26,397 nucleotides of DNA from JAVBQJ01 sp031549115 (GTDB lineage: Bacteria > Verrucomicrobiota > Lentisphaeria > Victivallales > Victivallaceae), in the NCBI GenBank assembly GCA_031549115.1, contig JAVBQJ010000045.1, positions 1 through 26,397 on the forward strand, in the 5' to 3' direction. The notes under the pieces were generated by a model. That model worked only from the letters and a program-made list of their open reading frames with translations, was not told the origin of the DNA and did no database searches. Each line of letters opens with the position of its first letter. The first letter of the stretch is position 1. This document shows positions 15,378-21,540 of this stretch, piece after piece. Position numbers and translations under genes: made by a program.

Positions 15378-15405
15378 TTGACTTTTCCGGAATAGGGTGT
15401 ATTAT
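15378..15405 (+). promoter_or_regulatory. Promoter with -10-spanning palindrome
   Basis: TTGACT (15378-15383), a 16-nt spacer and TATTAT (15400-15405) give a strong promoter just after the AraC stop. A perfect inverted repeat, ATAGGGT (15392-15398) and ACCCTAT (15406-15412), brackets the -10. This arrangement suits a repressor operator. Confidence 0.7.
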
Positions 15406-15442
15406 ACCCTATAAGAGGGAAAAACCAAGGAGGTGGAGTATC

Positions 15443-15646
15443 ATGGAAAGCGGCAAAGCCATCCAGATCGTCAAAGAAGGTCTCGGCGTCGCGCTCGCAG
15501 AGCGTTGCATGACGGAAAACCGTTATCCGACGGACGTCGCCCGAGAATGGCTGATTTTAAACCCATATGCGGCAACGCACTTCGTATTGAGCGAACTGGT
15601 CGATCTGACCGTGGACTGCATCACGATGCTGGAGAGCGAAGATTGA
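15443..15646 (+). CDS. Small protein of unknown function
   Basis: I do not recognise this 67-residue protein. The start at ATG 15443 is set by an excellent AAGGAGGTGGA ribosome site; the in-frame upstream ATG at 15371 overlaps the AraC stop and the promoter. It is mostly helical and soluble, with REWLILNPYAATHFVLSELVD near residues 34-54, two cysteines and no signal peptide or zinc motif. It is the first gene behind the palindrome-bearing promoter and is followed 4 nt later by a GDSL hydrolase gene, so the two probably form one transcript. Confidence 0.7.
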   Translation: MESGKAIQIVKEGLGVALAERCMTENRYPTDVAREWLILNPYAATHFVLSELVDLTVDCITMLESED

Positions 15647-15650
15647 ACCC

Positions 15651-16319
15651 ATGACCCGGAAAAAATTCACCATCGTCGGCTTCGGCGACTCGATCACCGA
15701 AAGCGTCATCGGCCTGCCCCTCCCGGAGGAGCGCTGGCTCAACCGGCTGGAGCAGCAGCTCGCAACCGCATACCCCGAAACCGATTTTCAGGTCATCAAT
15801 TCCGGCGTCGGCGGCAATTCCGCCCGGGAGGCCATGCAGCGCCTCCCGGAAGCCGTGCTGCGCCACAACCCGGATTTCGTTCTGCTCGAATGGGGCGGCA
15901 ACAACGACGACATCGCCAGTCCGGAACGCATCGTCCCCGTAGGCGAATTCCGGCAGCTGCTGAAGGACTTCGTCCGCGCCCTTCCCGCCCACACCAGAGT
16001 CATCGTGCTGACCTTCCCGCCGGTCATCGACGGTTGGCACGGATATTCGCAATTGCCGGGGTACGAAGAATATTTCGGCATTTACGGCGGCCAGGACGGC
16101 AGAGTCGAATGCTTCCGCCAGACCGTGCGCGAGTTTGCCGCCATTCACGGCTTCCCGGTACTGGATCTGTCGTATTTGCTCAAGGAGTTGATCGCGACCG
16201 ACGGCGCCGCGCCCTATATCCTGCCGGACGGCGTGCACCTGACCGCGCGCAGCAACGAACTGCTGGCGCGATGGGCACAGGAGCTCATTGAAGCGGAGCT
16301 GAAGTCGCTGCCGCGCTGA
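15651..16319 (+). CDS. SGNH/GDSL-family hydrolase
   Basis: This 222-residue enzyme has the four SGNH blocks: GFGDS with nucleophile S14, SGVGGNS (about 51-57), WGGNND (81-86) and PDGVH with D193/H196. It has no signal peptide, so it should act in the cytoplasm. Family members are esterases, lipases or carbohydrate acetylesterases. A neighbouring exopolysaccharide acetylation pair makes an acetylesterase attractive, but this is inference. The final 35 bp overlap the 3' end of the convergent AlgJ-like gene. Confidence 0.9.
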   Translation: MTRKKFTIVGFGDSITESVIGLPLPEERWLNRLEQQLATAYPETDFQVINSGVGGNSAREAMQRLPEAVLRHNPDFVLLEWGGNNDDIASPERIVPVGEFRQLLKDFVRALPAHTRVIVLTFPPVIDGWHGYSQLPGYEEYFGIYGGQDGRVECFRQTVREFAAIHGFPVLDLSYLLKELIATDGAAPYILPDGVHLTARSNELLARWAQELIEAELKSLPR

Positions 16320-17697
16320 CCGGGCGCCCGAGCCACTGCGGCAACCGCCACAGCGCCGGATCGGAAAATTCCCCCCGGCTCCAGGCGTCGTACTCCGCTT
16401 CGACATCTTCCCATGGAATCACCTCCAGCGTCACCGTATCGCCGACGCGCCAGTAGGCGGCGTCCGAGAGCTTCCGGTCACGCATCGCTTCGACATACAC
16501 CAGCGCGTCACCGATCCGGAAACAGCGGAGCAAATGCGGATACACCGCGAGCCCGGACCGCGGCGCCTCGGAAGCGGCGGCGATAACGCCGGTGATCCGC
16601 TGTCGCGAAGCCGGGGCGGCCGTGGTTTTTTCCGGCAGCGGCAGCAGCTTCCAATCGCCCTCCGCCAATTCGCGCATCGCCACCTCCCAGATCACCAACT
16701 CCTTATCCTCCAGCAACTCCGGGTGCCGCATCAGCGCCTCCCGCGAAGCATACGCCCCGTTGCCGTTGCGGGCAATCCAGTCGACCGGTTCGCCTATGGT
16801 TGCCGCCAGCCGCTCCGGCAAGCCACTGCCCCGGCCCCACCCCATGCCGTCGTACGAGTAGATGTTACTGAAGCTGTCGCCCACCAGCAGAATCCGCGCC
16901 CGTCCCCGCGGGACATCCGACACCACCGCCACCGGCACCGTTTCCGGCGGATACCACGCCGCCGCCAGCTGCAACCGCAGCAACGGCACCAGGTCGCCGG
17001 TCTGCGTCACCCATTCCACGGCCGTATCGACCTTGCGTTGCGGCAACCGCAACGCCGCCGCAATCGCCTGCGCCGCCGCCGGAACCGCCTCGGGCCGCCA
17101 ATGCGTATCCGTAGTCAGAAACGGTTCCACCCCGCTCTCACGCAACTCCTGCAGCGCACCGGTCAAATCGACAACCCGGATACCGGTGGCTTCGAGCTTC
17201 CCCGCCAGCTCCGGCCAGCCGGGTTGAAAAACCGAAGTGCCCCCCAGCGGTTCCGGCGCCAACGCCGGTTTCGGCGGCACCGCCACCACCGCCAGCGCGA
17301 TGCCGCGCTCGCGCAGCTGCCATGCGAAATCGAGGATCGCCGCCGCCGCCTCCGGCAAAGCGGTACGGGCGAAAAAACGGATCCCGGCATCGGCATAGAG
17401 CCAACCGCCCTTGCCGACCGCCACGGTCTCGTTGCCGGTACGGCCATAATGCACCAGCAGCGTTTGCATCGGGCTCAACAGATAGTGCCGCCACCAGGAG
17501 TGATCCTCGAGCCGCTCTTCGTAAACGTTGGCTTCCCCGGCGATAACCGGCGCGAGATCGCGCCACGGCCGCGCTTCCGGGTGGCACCACTCGTATACCC
17601 ATTGCCCGGCCGGGACAGTCACCAGCAGCACCCAGAAACACACGAGCGCAAGCACGGCGTCACGGCGGCGAATCTGAATGTGTTCCGGTGTGTTCAT
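16285..17697 (-). CDS. algJ: AlgJ/AlgX-like acetyltransferase
   Basis: This 470-residue protein has an N-terminal membrane anchor (about 14-34) and a periplasmic SGNH-like domain. The catalytic residues expected for the AlgJ/AlgX family are visible: DTH in TTDTHW (D197, H199) and GDSFSN (S275). These proteins accept acetyl groups moved across the membrane by an MBOAT protein and put them on an exopolysaccharide. It lies 3 nt after algI in the same direction. At 470 residues it is longer than Pseudomonas AlgJ (391). The extra C-terminal part, after about residue 350, might bind the polymer as the AlgX carbohydrate module does. No alginate biosynthesis genes are near, so the polymer is unknown. 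Confidence 0.85.
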   Translation of the reverse strand: MNTPEHIQIRRRDAVLALVCFWVLLVTVPAGQWVYEWCHPEARPWRDLAPVIAGEANVYEERLEDHSWWRHYLLSPMQTLLVHYGRTGNETVAVGKGGWLYADAGIRFFARTALPEAAAAILDFAWQLRERGIALAVVAVPPKPALAPEPLGGTSVFQPGWPELAGKLEATGIRVVDLTGALQELRESGVEPFLTTDTHWRPEAVPAAAQAIAAALRLPQRKVDTAVEWVTQTGDLVPLLRLQLAAAWYPPETVPVAVVSDVPRGRARILLVGDSFSNIYSYDGMGWGRGSGLPERLAATIGEPVDWIARNGNGAYASREALMRHPELLEDKELVIWEVAMRELAEGDWKLLPLPEKTTAAPASRQRITGVIAAASEAPRSGLAVYPHLLRCFRIGDALVYVEAMRDRKLSDAAYWRVGDTVTLEVIPWEDVEAEYDAWSRGEFSDPALWRLPQWLGRPVSAAATSAPLQ

Positions 17698-17700
17698 AGC

Positions 17701-19104
17701 TCAGAATATGAAGTAAATAAATGGGTTATAACTTTGTGTCGCCAGGATGGCGACGGCGGCGAGAAAAACCGCAAAGCACCATGCCAGGCGTGTGCGCGGC
17801 AGCTTTTGCGTAAACGTCCAACTGCCGGGACACGCCCATACCACCACGGCGGCGATCAGGAACAGCGTCAGGTAATACGGATTGTAAAGGATGCCGCGGA
17901 TCACCGAAGCGCGCTCCGGCATCGCATTCAACCCCGCCATGCTGCCGAGATAGCGACACGCGTCCGGCAGCGTCGCCGCCCGGAAAAACACCCAGCCGGG
18001 CAGCAGCACCACAAAGGTCGCCGCCACCTGCAACCAACCCGGCAACCGGCAATACCACGCCCGTTTGCCGTTCAGCCGCTCCAATACCAGCCCGGCCCCC
18101 TGCCAGGTGCCCCAGAACAAATAACTCCATCCGGCCCCGTGCCACAAACCGCCCAACAGCATCACCGTCATGATATTCACACAGGTCCGAAACGCGCCTT
18201 TGCGGTTGCCGCCGAGCGGGATATAGAGGTAATCGCGCAGCCACCCCGACAGCGTCATATGCCAGCGCGCCCAGAATTCGGTAATCGAATGCGACCGGAA
18301 CGGCGAATTGAAGTTCTGCGGAAACCGGAAGCCGAGCAGCAATCCCAATCCGAGCGCCATATCCGAATACCCCGAAAAGTCGAAGTAAATCTGAAACGCG
18401 TACGCCACCACCCCGAACCACGCGTCCAACACGCTCAAGTCCAACGCGCCGAAGGTCAGGTCGGCGATTTTGCCGCACGGATTGGCCAGCAATACTTTTT
18501 TCCCCAACCCCAGCATCAGCAGCGCCACGCCGCGCGCCATCTCCTCCGCCGAATAACCGGGGCATTCCAAGCGATCCCGAATGTCGCGCAGACGCACGAT
18601 CGGCCCGGCCACCAGCTGCGGAAACATCGAAACGTAGCACGCGTATTCCAGCCAGCCACGCACCGGCCGCTCGTCGCCCCGATACACGTCGATCACATAA
18701 CTCAGACTCTGAAAGGTATAAAAGCTGATTCCCAACGGCAGTACAATGCGGAAGAATCCCGCATACTGCCAGGCCGGTATTCCCAGCGACGTCATCAGCG
18801 CGTTGTAGTTCTCGATGCCGAAGTTGAAGTATTTGAATATCGCCAGCATCCCGAGATCGAAGAGCAGTGACGCGGCGAGAAACCAGCGCTTCCGCGCCGG
18901 AAACACCCCGATCAGGCGCCCGTTGGCGAAGTCGACCGTAATCGTCCCCGCCATCAGCAGCAGAAACCACGGGTTCGCCCACCCGTAAAAAACCGCGCTC
19001 GCCAGCGTCAACGCCGCCGGCTTCCACCGCCCCCGCGCCAGGTAATACCCCAGCAACGCCGCCGGCAGAAAGAAAAACAAAAAAAGGTAGCTGCTGAATA
19101 CCAT
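17701..19104 (-). CDS. algI: MBOAT-family O-acyltransferase (AlgI-like)
   Basis: This 467-residue polytopic membrane protein has about ten hydrophobic segments. Family signatures are plain: QSLSYVIDVYRG (132-143), FPQLVAGPIVR, FDFSGYSDMALG, TEFWARWHMTLSGWLRDY (275-292), IPLGGNRKG and LWHGAGWSYLFWG with catalytic H322. It moves acetyl (or another acyl) from a cytoplasmic donor across the inner membrane for transfer to exopolysaccharide by the AlgJ-like partner encoded 3 nt downstream. An unusually stable hairpin ends 7 nt before the start codon and might affect translation. Confidence 0.95.
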   Translation of the reverse strand: MVFSSYLFLFFFLPAALLGYYLARGRWKPAALTLASAVFYGWANPWFLLLMAGTITVDFANGRLIGVFPARKRWFLAASLLFDLGMLAIFKYFNFGIENYNALMTSLGIPAWQYAGFFRIVLPLGISFYTFQSLSYVIDVYRGDERPVRGWLEYACYVSMFPQLVAGPIVRLRDIRDRLECPGYSAEEMARGVALLMLGLGKKVLLANPCGKIADLTFGALDLSVLDAWFGVVAYAFQIYFDFSGYSDMALGLGLLLGFRFPQNFNSPFRSHSITEFWARWHMTLSGWLRDYLYIPLGGNRKGAFRTCVNIMTVMLLGGLWHGAGWSYLFWGTWQGAGLVLERLNGKRAWYCRLPGWLQVAATFVVLLPGWVFFRAATLPDACRYLGSMAGLNAMPERASVIRGILYNPYYLTLFLIAAVVVWACPGSWTFTQKLPRTRLAWCFAVFLAAVAILATQSYNPFIYFIF

Positions 19105-19111
19105 AAGCGCC

Positions 19112-19169
19112 TTGGGGCAAAGGGAAGGCCCCCCTTTTGAGGAAAGGGGCTGCCTTCCCTCTTCCCCAA
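19112..19169. repeat. Long imperfect hairpin upstream of algI
   Basis: Successive paired blocks are TTGGGG (19112-19117) with CCCCAA (19164-19169), AGGGAAGGC (19121-19129) with GCCTTCCCT (19152-19160), and CCCCTTT (19131-19137) with AAAGGGG (19143-19149), separated by 1-3 nt bulges. About 22-24 bp can pair around a 5-nt loop. It lies directly before the algI start codon on the minus strand and has no T-tract that would make it a standard terminator. Confidence 0.85.
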
Positions 19170-19206
19170 ACCCCTTCTCCTATCCACCTCAAACCTTTTT
19201 AACGTA

Positions 19207-19243
19207 CGATTTACGATTCGGCGGAACGCCGAATCGTAAATCG
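19207..19243. repeat. Perfect 17-bp palindrome with 3-nt loop
   Basis: The arms 19207-19223 and 19227-19243 are exact reverse complements around GAA. Flanking ACCTTTTTAA (19193-19202) and TTAAAGGT (19250-19257) extend the pairing imperfectly. It lies 24 nt past the aminotransferase stop. Only a mixed TTAAAAA follows on the minus strand, so it may slow or process transcripts but is not a textbook terminator. It could be a REP-like dispersed element. Confidence 0.85.
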
Positions 19244-19266
19244 GAAGCCTTAAAGGTAAAGATTAA

Positions 19267-20466
19267 CTATTTTTGTTTTAACCGCGCCACCGCACGTTTG
19301 ATTGCCGGAGCGGCATTTTCGATCACCTGCTTGTCGACGCAGAAGGTGAAGCGGACGTAGCCGGGGCAGCCGAAGCCGCGCCCCGGCACCGCCAGCACCT
19401 TTTCCGCCAGCAACGCCTGAATGAATTCACTTTCGTCCGCCACCGGCGACTTCGGGAAAAAGTAAAAGGCGCCGCGCGGCATCGTGTATTCGATTCCGGC
19501 CTCGCTGAGCGCCTTCGCCATCGCGTTGCGCCGTTCCCGGTAGATATTCAAATCGACCTGCGCCGCGAGGCATTCGTTCAAAATCTTCTGCGCGATCGCC
19601 GGCGCGTTGACGAAGCCGAGAATCCGGTTGGTCAGGTTCAGCGCGTTGATCAGGGTCTCCGCGCCCGCGATGGCCGGATTGACCGCGATGTAGCCGATGC
19701 GTTCTCCCGCCAGCGACAGGCTCTTCGAAAACGAACCGATGATCACCGAATGCTCGAACAATTCAAAGACCGACGGAATTTCCACGCCGTCGAAGTTCAG
19801 GAAGCGGTAGGGTTCGTCGGCGATGACATAAATCACCCGGTTGTATTCACGGCTTTTGCGCGCCACCAGCTCGGCCAGCGCCGCCAGTTCGTCGCGCGAA
19901 TAAATCTGCCCGGTGGGATTGTTCGGCGAATTGACGATCACCGCCCGGGTCGCCGGCGTGAACGCCGCCTCCATCGCCGCCAGATCCAGCGCGAAAGTCA
20001 ACGGCTTCGACGCCACCGGCTTGAGCTTGCCGCCGAAGTTGCCCGCGTAAAAACCGTATTCGACGAAATACGGCGCCGGCACCAGCACCTCGTCCCCCGG
20101 CGTCAGGACCGCGCGAAAAAACACGTTGATCCCGCCCGCCGCTCCGCAGGTCATCACAAGGCGCGACGCCGGGACTTCCACGCCCTGTTCCTTACTCAAA
20201 TGCAGCGCCAGCTTCTGCCGTGTTTCCGTGTACCCGGCGTTCGGCATATACCCCAGGGCAAACGGCTCCCCTGCCGTATCGGCGATATGGACCAGGGCGG
20301 TTTTCACCTGCGGCGGCGGCGGCAAATCCGGATTGCCGAGACTGAAGTCGAACACATTTTCAGCGCCATATTGTTTCTTCAACTCGATCCCGGCTTCGAA
20401 CATCCGGCGGATCCACGAGGAATTGCTCATAAAATCGGCAATTTCGGAAGCGATCAACTGCATCAT
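19267..20466 (-). CDS. Class I/II PLP-dependent aminotransferase
   Basis: This 399-residue fold-type I enzyme transfers amino groups between amino and keto acids. PLP-site residues are clear: NNPTG (182-186), ADEPY (216-220), the Schiff-base lysine K248 in GSFSKSLSLAGERIGY, and substrate-carboxylate R372 in GYVRFTF. The N-terminal NSSWIRRMFEAG and FSLGNPDLPPP identify a common anaerobe subgroup annotated as aspartate-type or general pyridoxal aminotransferase; the substrate cannot be read from sequence. Two adjacent ATG codons follow AAGGAG, and the second (20463) is the better spaced. The gene stands alone between palindromes and a divergent promoter region. Confidence 0.93.
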   Translation of the reverse strand: MMQLIASEIADFMSNSSWIRRMFEAGIELKKQYGAENVFDFSLGNPDLPPPPQVKTALVHIADTAGEPFALGYMPNAGYTETRQKLALHLSKEQGVEVPASRLVMTCGAAGGINVFFRAVLTPGDEVLVPAPYFVEYGFYAGNFGGKLKPVASKPLTFALDLAAMEAAFTPATRAVIVNSPNNPTGQIYSRDELAALAELVARKSREYNRVIYVIADEPYRFLNFDGVEIPSVFELFEHSVIIGSFSKSLSLAGERIGYIAVNPAIAGAETLINALNLTNRILGFVNAPAIAQKILNECLAAQVDLNIYRERRNAMAKALSEAGIEYTMPRGAFYFFPKSPVADESEFIQALLAEKVLAVPGRGFGCPGYVRFTFCVDKQVIENAAPAIKRAVARLKQK

Positions 20467-20501
20467 GAACTCCTTGCTTCAATTCATTGTCACCAAGCTA
20501 T

Positions 20502-20530
20502 AATGTAGCATGATCCATGGAGTTTCGCAA
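20502..20530 (-). promoter_or_regulatory. Promoter of the aminotransferase gene, overlapping a divergent -10
   Basis: On the minus strand TTGCGA (20525-20530), 17 nt and TACATT (20502-20507) fit a sigma-70 promoter about 30 nt before the ribosome site. On the plus strand a perfect -10 TATAAT (20499-20504) overlaps it and could serve the terminase-like gene, although its -35 (TTGCTT, 19 nt away) is weak. Confidence 0.5.
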
Positions 20531-20568
20531 ATCGGAACGACACTTTTGCGGTGGGGAAAGGAGGTATT

Positions 20569-21000
20569 ATGAACCGCAAAAACTACCAGGACGACTGGGC
20601 GCTCCTCGCCGCCGGCTATCACCAGGCCGGATTGGGCTTCGAGGAAATCGCCCGCCAGCTGCATTTGTCCAGCGCCGAACTGCGCCGCCACGCCGCCAAG
20701 CATCCGGAGCTGCGTCATGCCCTCGAATCCGGTCGCATCGCCGATCCGGTGGAACAGGCGCTGCTGCGCCGCGCCATCGGCTTCCGCCAGTCCGAAACCA
20801 CCCGCGAAGACATCGTCGACCGCAAAACCGGCGAAGTTCTCGAGAATTGCAAGTGCCGGACGGTGCAAAAAGAAATTCCTCCCGATGTCCGCGCCTTGCT
20901 CTTCTGGCTGAAAAACCGCCGCCCCGAGCGCTGGAAGGAGCGCCAGGAGGCCGCCGAAGATTTTTCGTTCCAGCCCGACGAGGATGAAGCGGAGCTGTAA
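20569..21000 (+). CDS. Orphan phage-terminase-small-subunit-like protein
   Basis: The gene encodes 143 residues; ATG 20569 follows a strong AAAGGAGGT. An N-terminal helix-turn-helix (about 14-43; YHQAGLGFEEIARQLHLSSAELRRHA) and the C-terminal phrase IPPDVRALLFWLKNRRPERWKE (103-124) closely resemble small terminase subunits of tailed phages, which recognise phage DNA for packaging. The middle has a VDRKTGEVLENCKC strand pair typical of the same group. No large terminase, portal or other phage gene is near, so it is a remnant or a domesticated DNA-binding protein. It has its own terminator. Confidence 0.75.
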   Translation: MNRKNYQDDWALLAAGYHQAGLGFEEIARQLHLSSAELRRHAAKHPELRHALESGRIADPVEQALLRRAIGFRQSETTREDIVDRKTGEVLENCKCRTVQKEIPPDVRALLFWLKNRRPERWKERQEAAEDFSFQPDEDEAEL

Positions 21001-21015
21001 AGACGTTTATCATTT

Positions 21016-21034
21016 GCCGCTGGTGCGGCTTTTT
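21016..21034 (+). terminator. Intrinsic terminator of the terminase-like gene
   Basis: GCCGC (21016-21020), loop TGGT and GCGGC (21025-21029) are followed by TTTTT, 16 nt after the stop codon. Confidence 0.8.
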
Positions 21035-21035
21035 G

Positions 21036-21462
21036 AGTGTGGTAATTATGAATAGTAGATTCGGGGCCGCATTGCGCCCCGATTCACGCGGGGGCCCCGC
21101 CCCTCCCAACCCGGATCGCTCGGCCGCTCGGCTTCACGTTTTTGCCGCCACTTGGCGGCAAAAACTCCATTCGCTGCTCACTCCCTGCCGGTCGTTCGGG
21201 CGCGCCCCCCTCAGCGCGCGAAAGCGCGCCGTTCGCCGGGGGAGGCTCCGTGCCACGCTCCTTGGCGCCAGCTTCGCTGCGCCAATTCCTAGCGGCACGG
21301 TCGCGCCTGACCGGCGCTCCCCCGTGCGCGCTCACAAGTGAACGGTGCTGCAGAGGGCGCGCGACAACGGTATATAGGTCCGTTGAAGTCCGTTGCTATG
21401 CACACACTGCCCATTCACCCTCTCGTTTGCCACTAAAAATGCGAATTTCTTTCATTCCACTC
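21036..21462. other. Gene-less stretch with nested hairpins; possible structured RNA
   Basis: There is no credible gene: the open frames lack ribosome sites and read as low-complexity Arg/Pro/Ala. Stable hairpins follow one another: 21062-21081 (CGGGG/CCCCG outer), GCGGGG/CCCCGC (21088-21100), TTTTTGCCGCC/GGCGGCAAAAA (21139-21164) and GCGCGC-GAAA-GCGCGC (21214-21229). A nested set is GGGGGAG (21238-21244) with CTCCCCC (21317-21323), enclosing CCGTGCC (21248-21254) with GGCACGG (21294-21300), enclosing a 10-bp stem (21262-21285). GTCCGTTG occurs twice at 10-nt spacing (21379 and 21389). The last 60 bp turn AT-rich before the promoter. Confidence 0.55.
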
Positions 21463-21491
21463 TTGACAAACAAGTCAAAGTTCGCTATAAT
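21463..21491 (+). promoter_or_regulatory. Consensus sigma-70 promoter of the GntR operon
   Basis: The elements are perfect: TTGACA (21463-21468), 17-nt spacer, TATAAT (21486-21491), with start near 21498. TTGAC and GTCAA (21474-21478) also form a small inverted repeat. A promoter this strong usually needs repression, which the adjacent palindrome could provide. Confidence 0.92.
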
Positions 21492-21497
21492 TAGAAT

Positions 21498-21522
21498 TGT
21501 ACCACGCGGTATATGTGGTACA
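21498..21522. promoter_or_regulatory. Operator-like palindrome at the GntR transcription start
   Basis: TGTACCAC (21498-21505) and GTGGTACA (21515-21522) are exact inverted repeats with a 9-nt centre, lying at +1 of a consensus promoter. The next gene encodes a GntR-type DNA-binding protein, so autoregulation is the simplest reading (inference). Confidence 0.75.
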
Positions 21523-21540
21523 CAACAGAAAGACAGGACC

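Noticed and set aside
16534..18870. 778-codon plus-strand open frame
   Set aside because: It is Arg/His/Pro/Gln-rich and antisense to both the AlgJ-like and AlgI genes, which have unmistakable motifs; it is a GC-rich shadow frame.
17726..19192. 488-codon minus-strand frame overlapping algI
   Set aside because: It is a shifted frame of algI with Gly/Ala/Arg-rich composition; the MBOAT motifs lie in the other frame.
21033..21341. 102-codon open frame in the hairpin region
   Set aside because: No ribosome site, Arg/Pro/Ala-rich translation, and the sequence is explained by inverted repeats.
20569..21462. Prophage
   Set aside because: Only a small-terminase-like gene is present; no large terminase, portal, capsid, tail, lysis or integrase gene lies in the window.
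21142..21540. N-terminal extension of the GntR regulator
   Set aside because: It would begin upstream of the consensus promoter and reads low-complexity sequence through the hairpin region; the winged helix begins shortly after ATG 21541.
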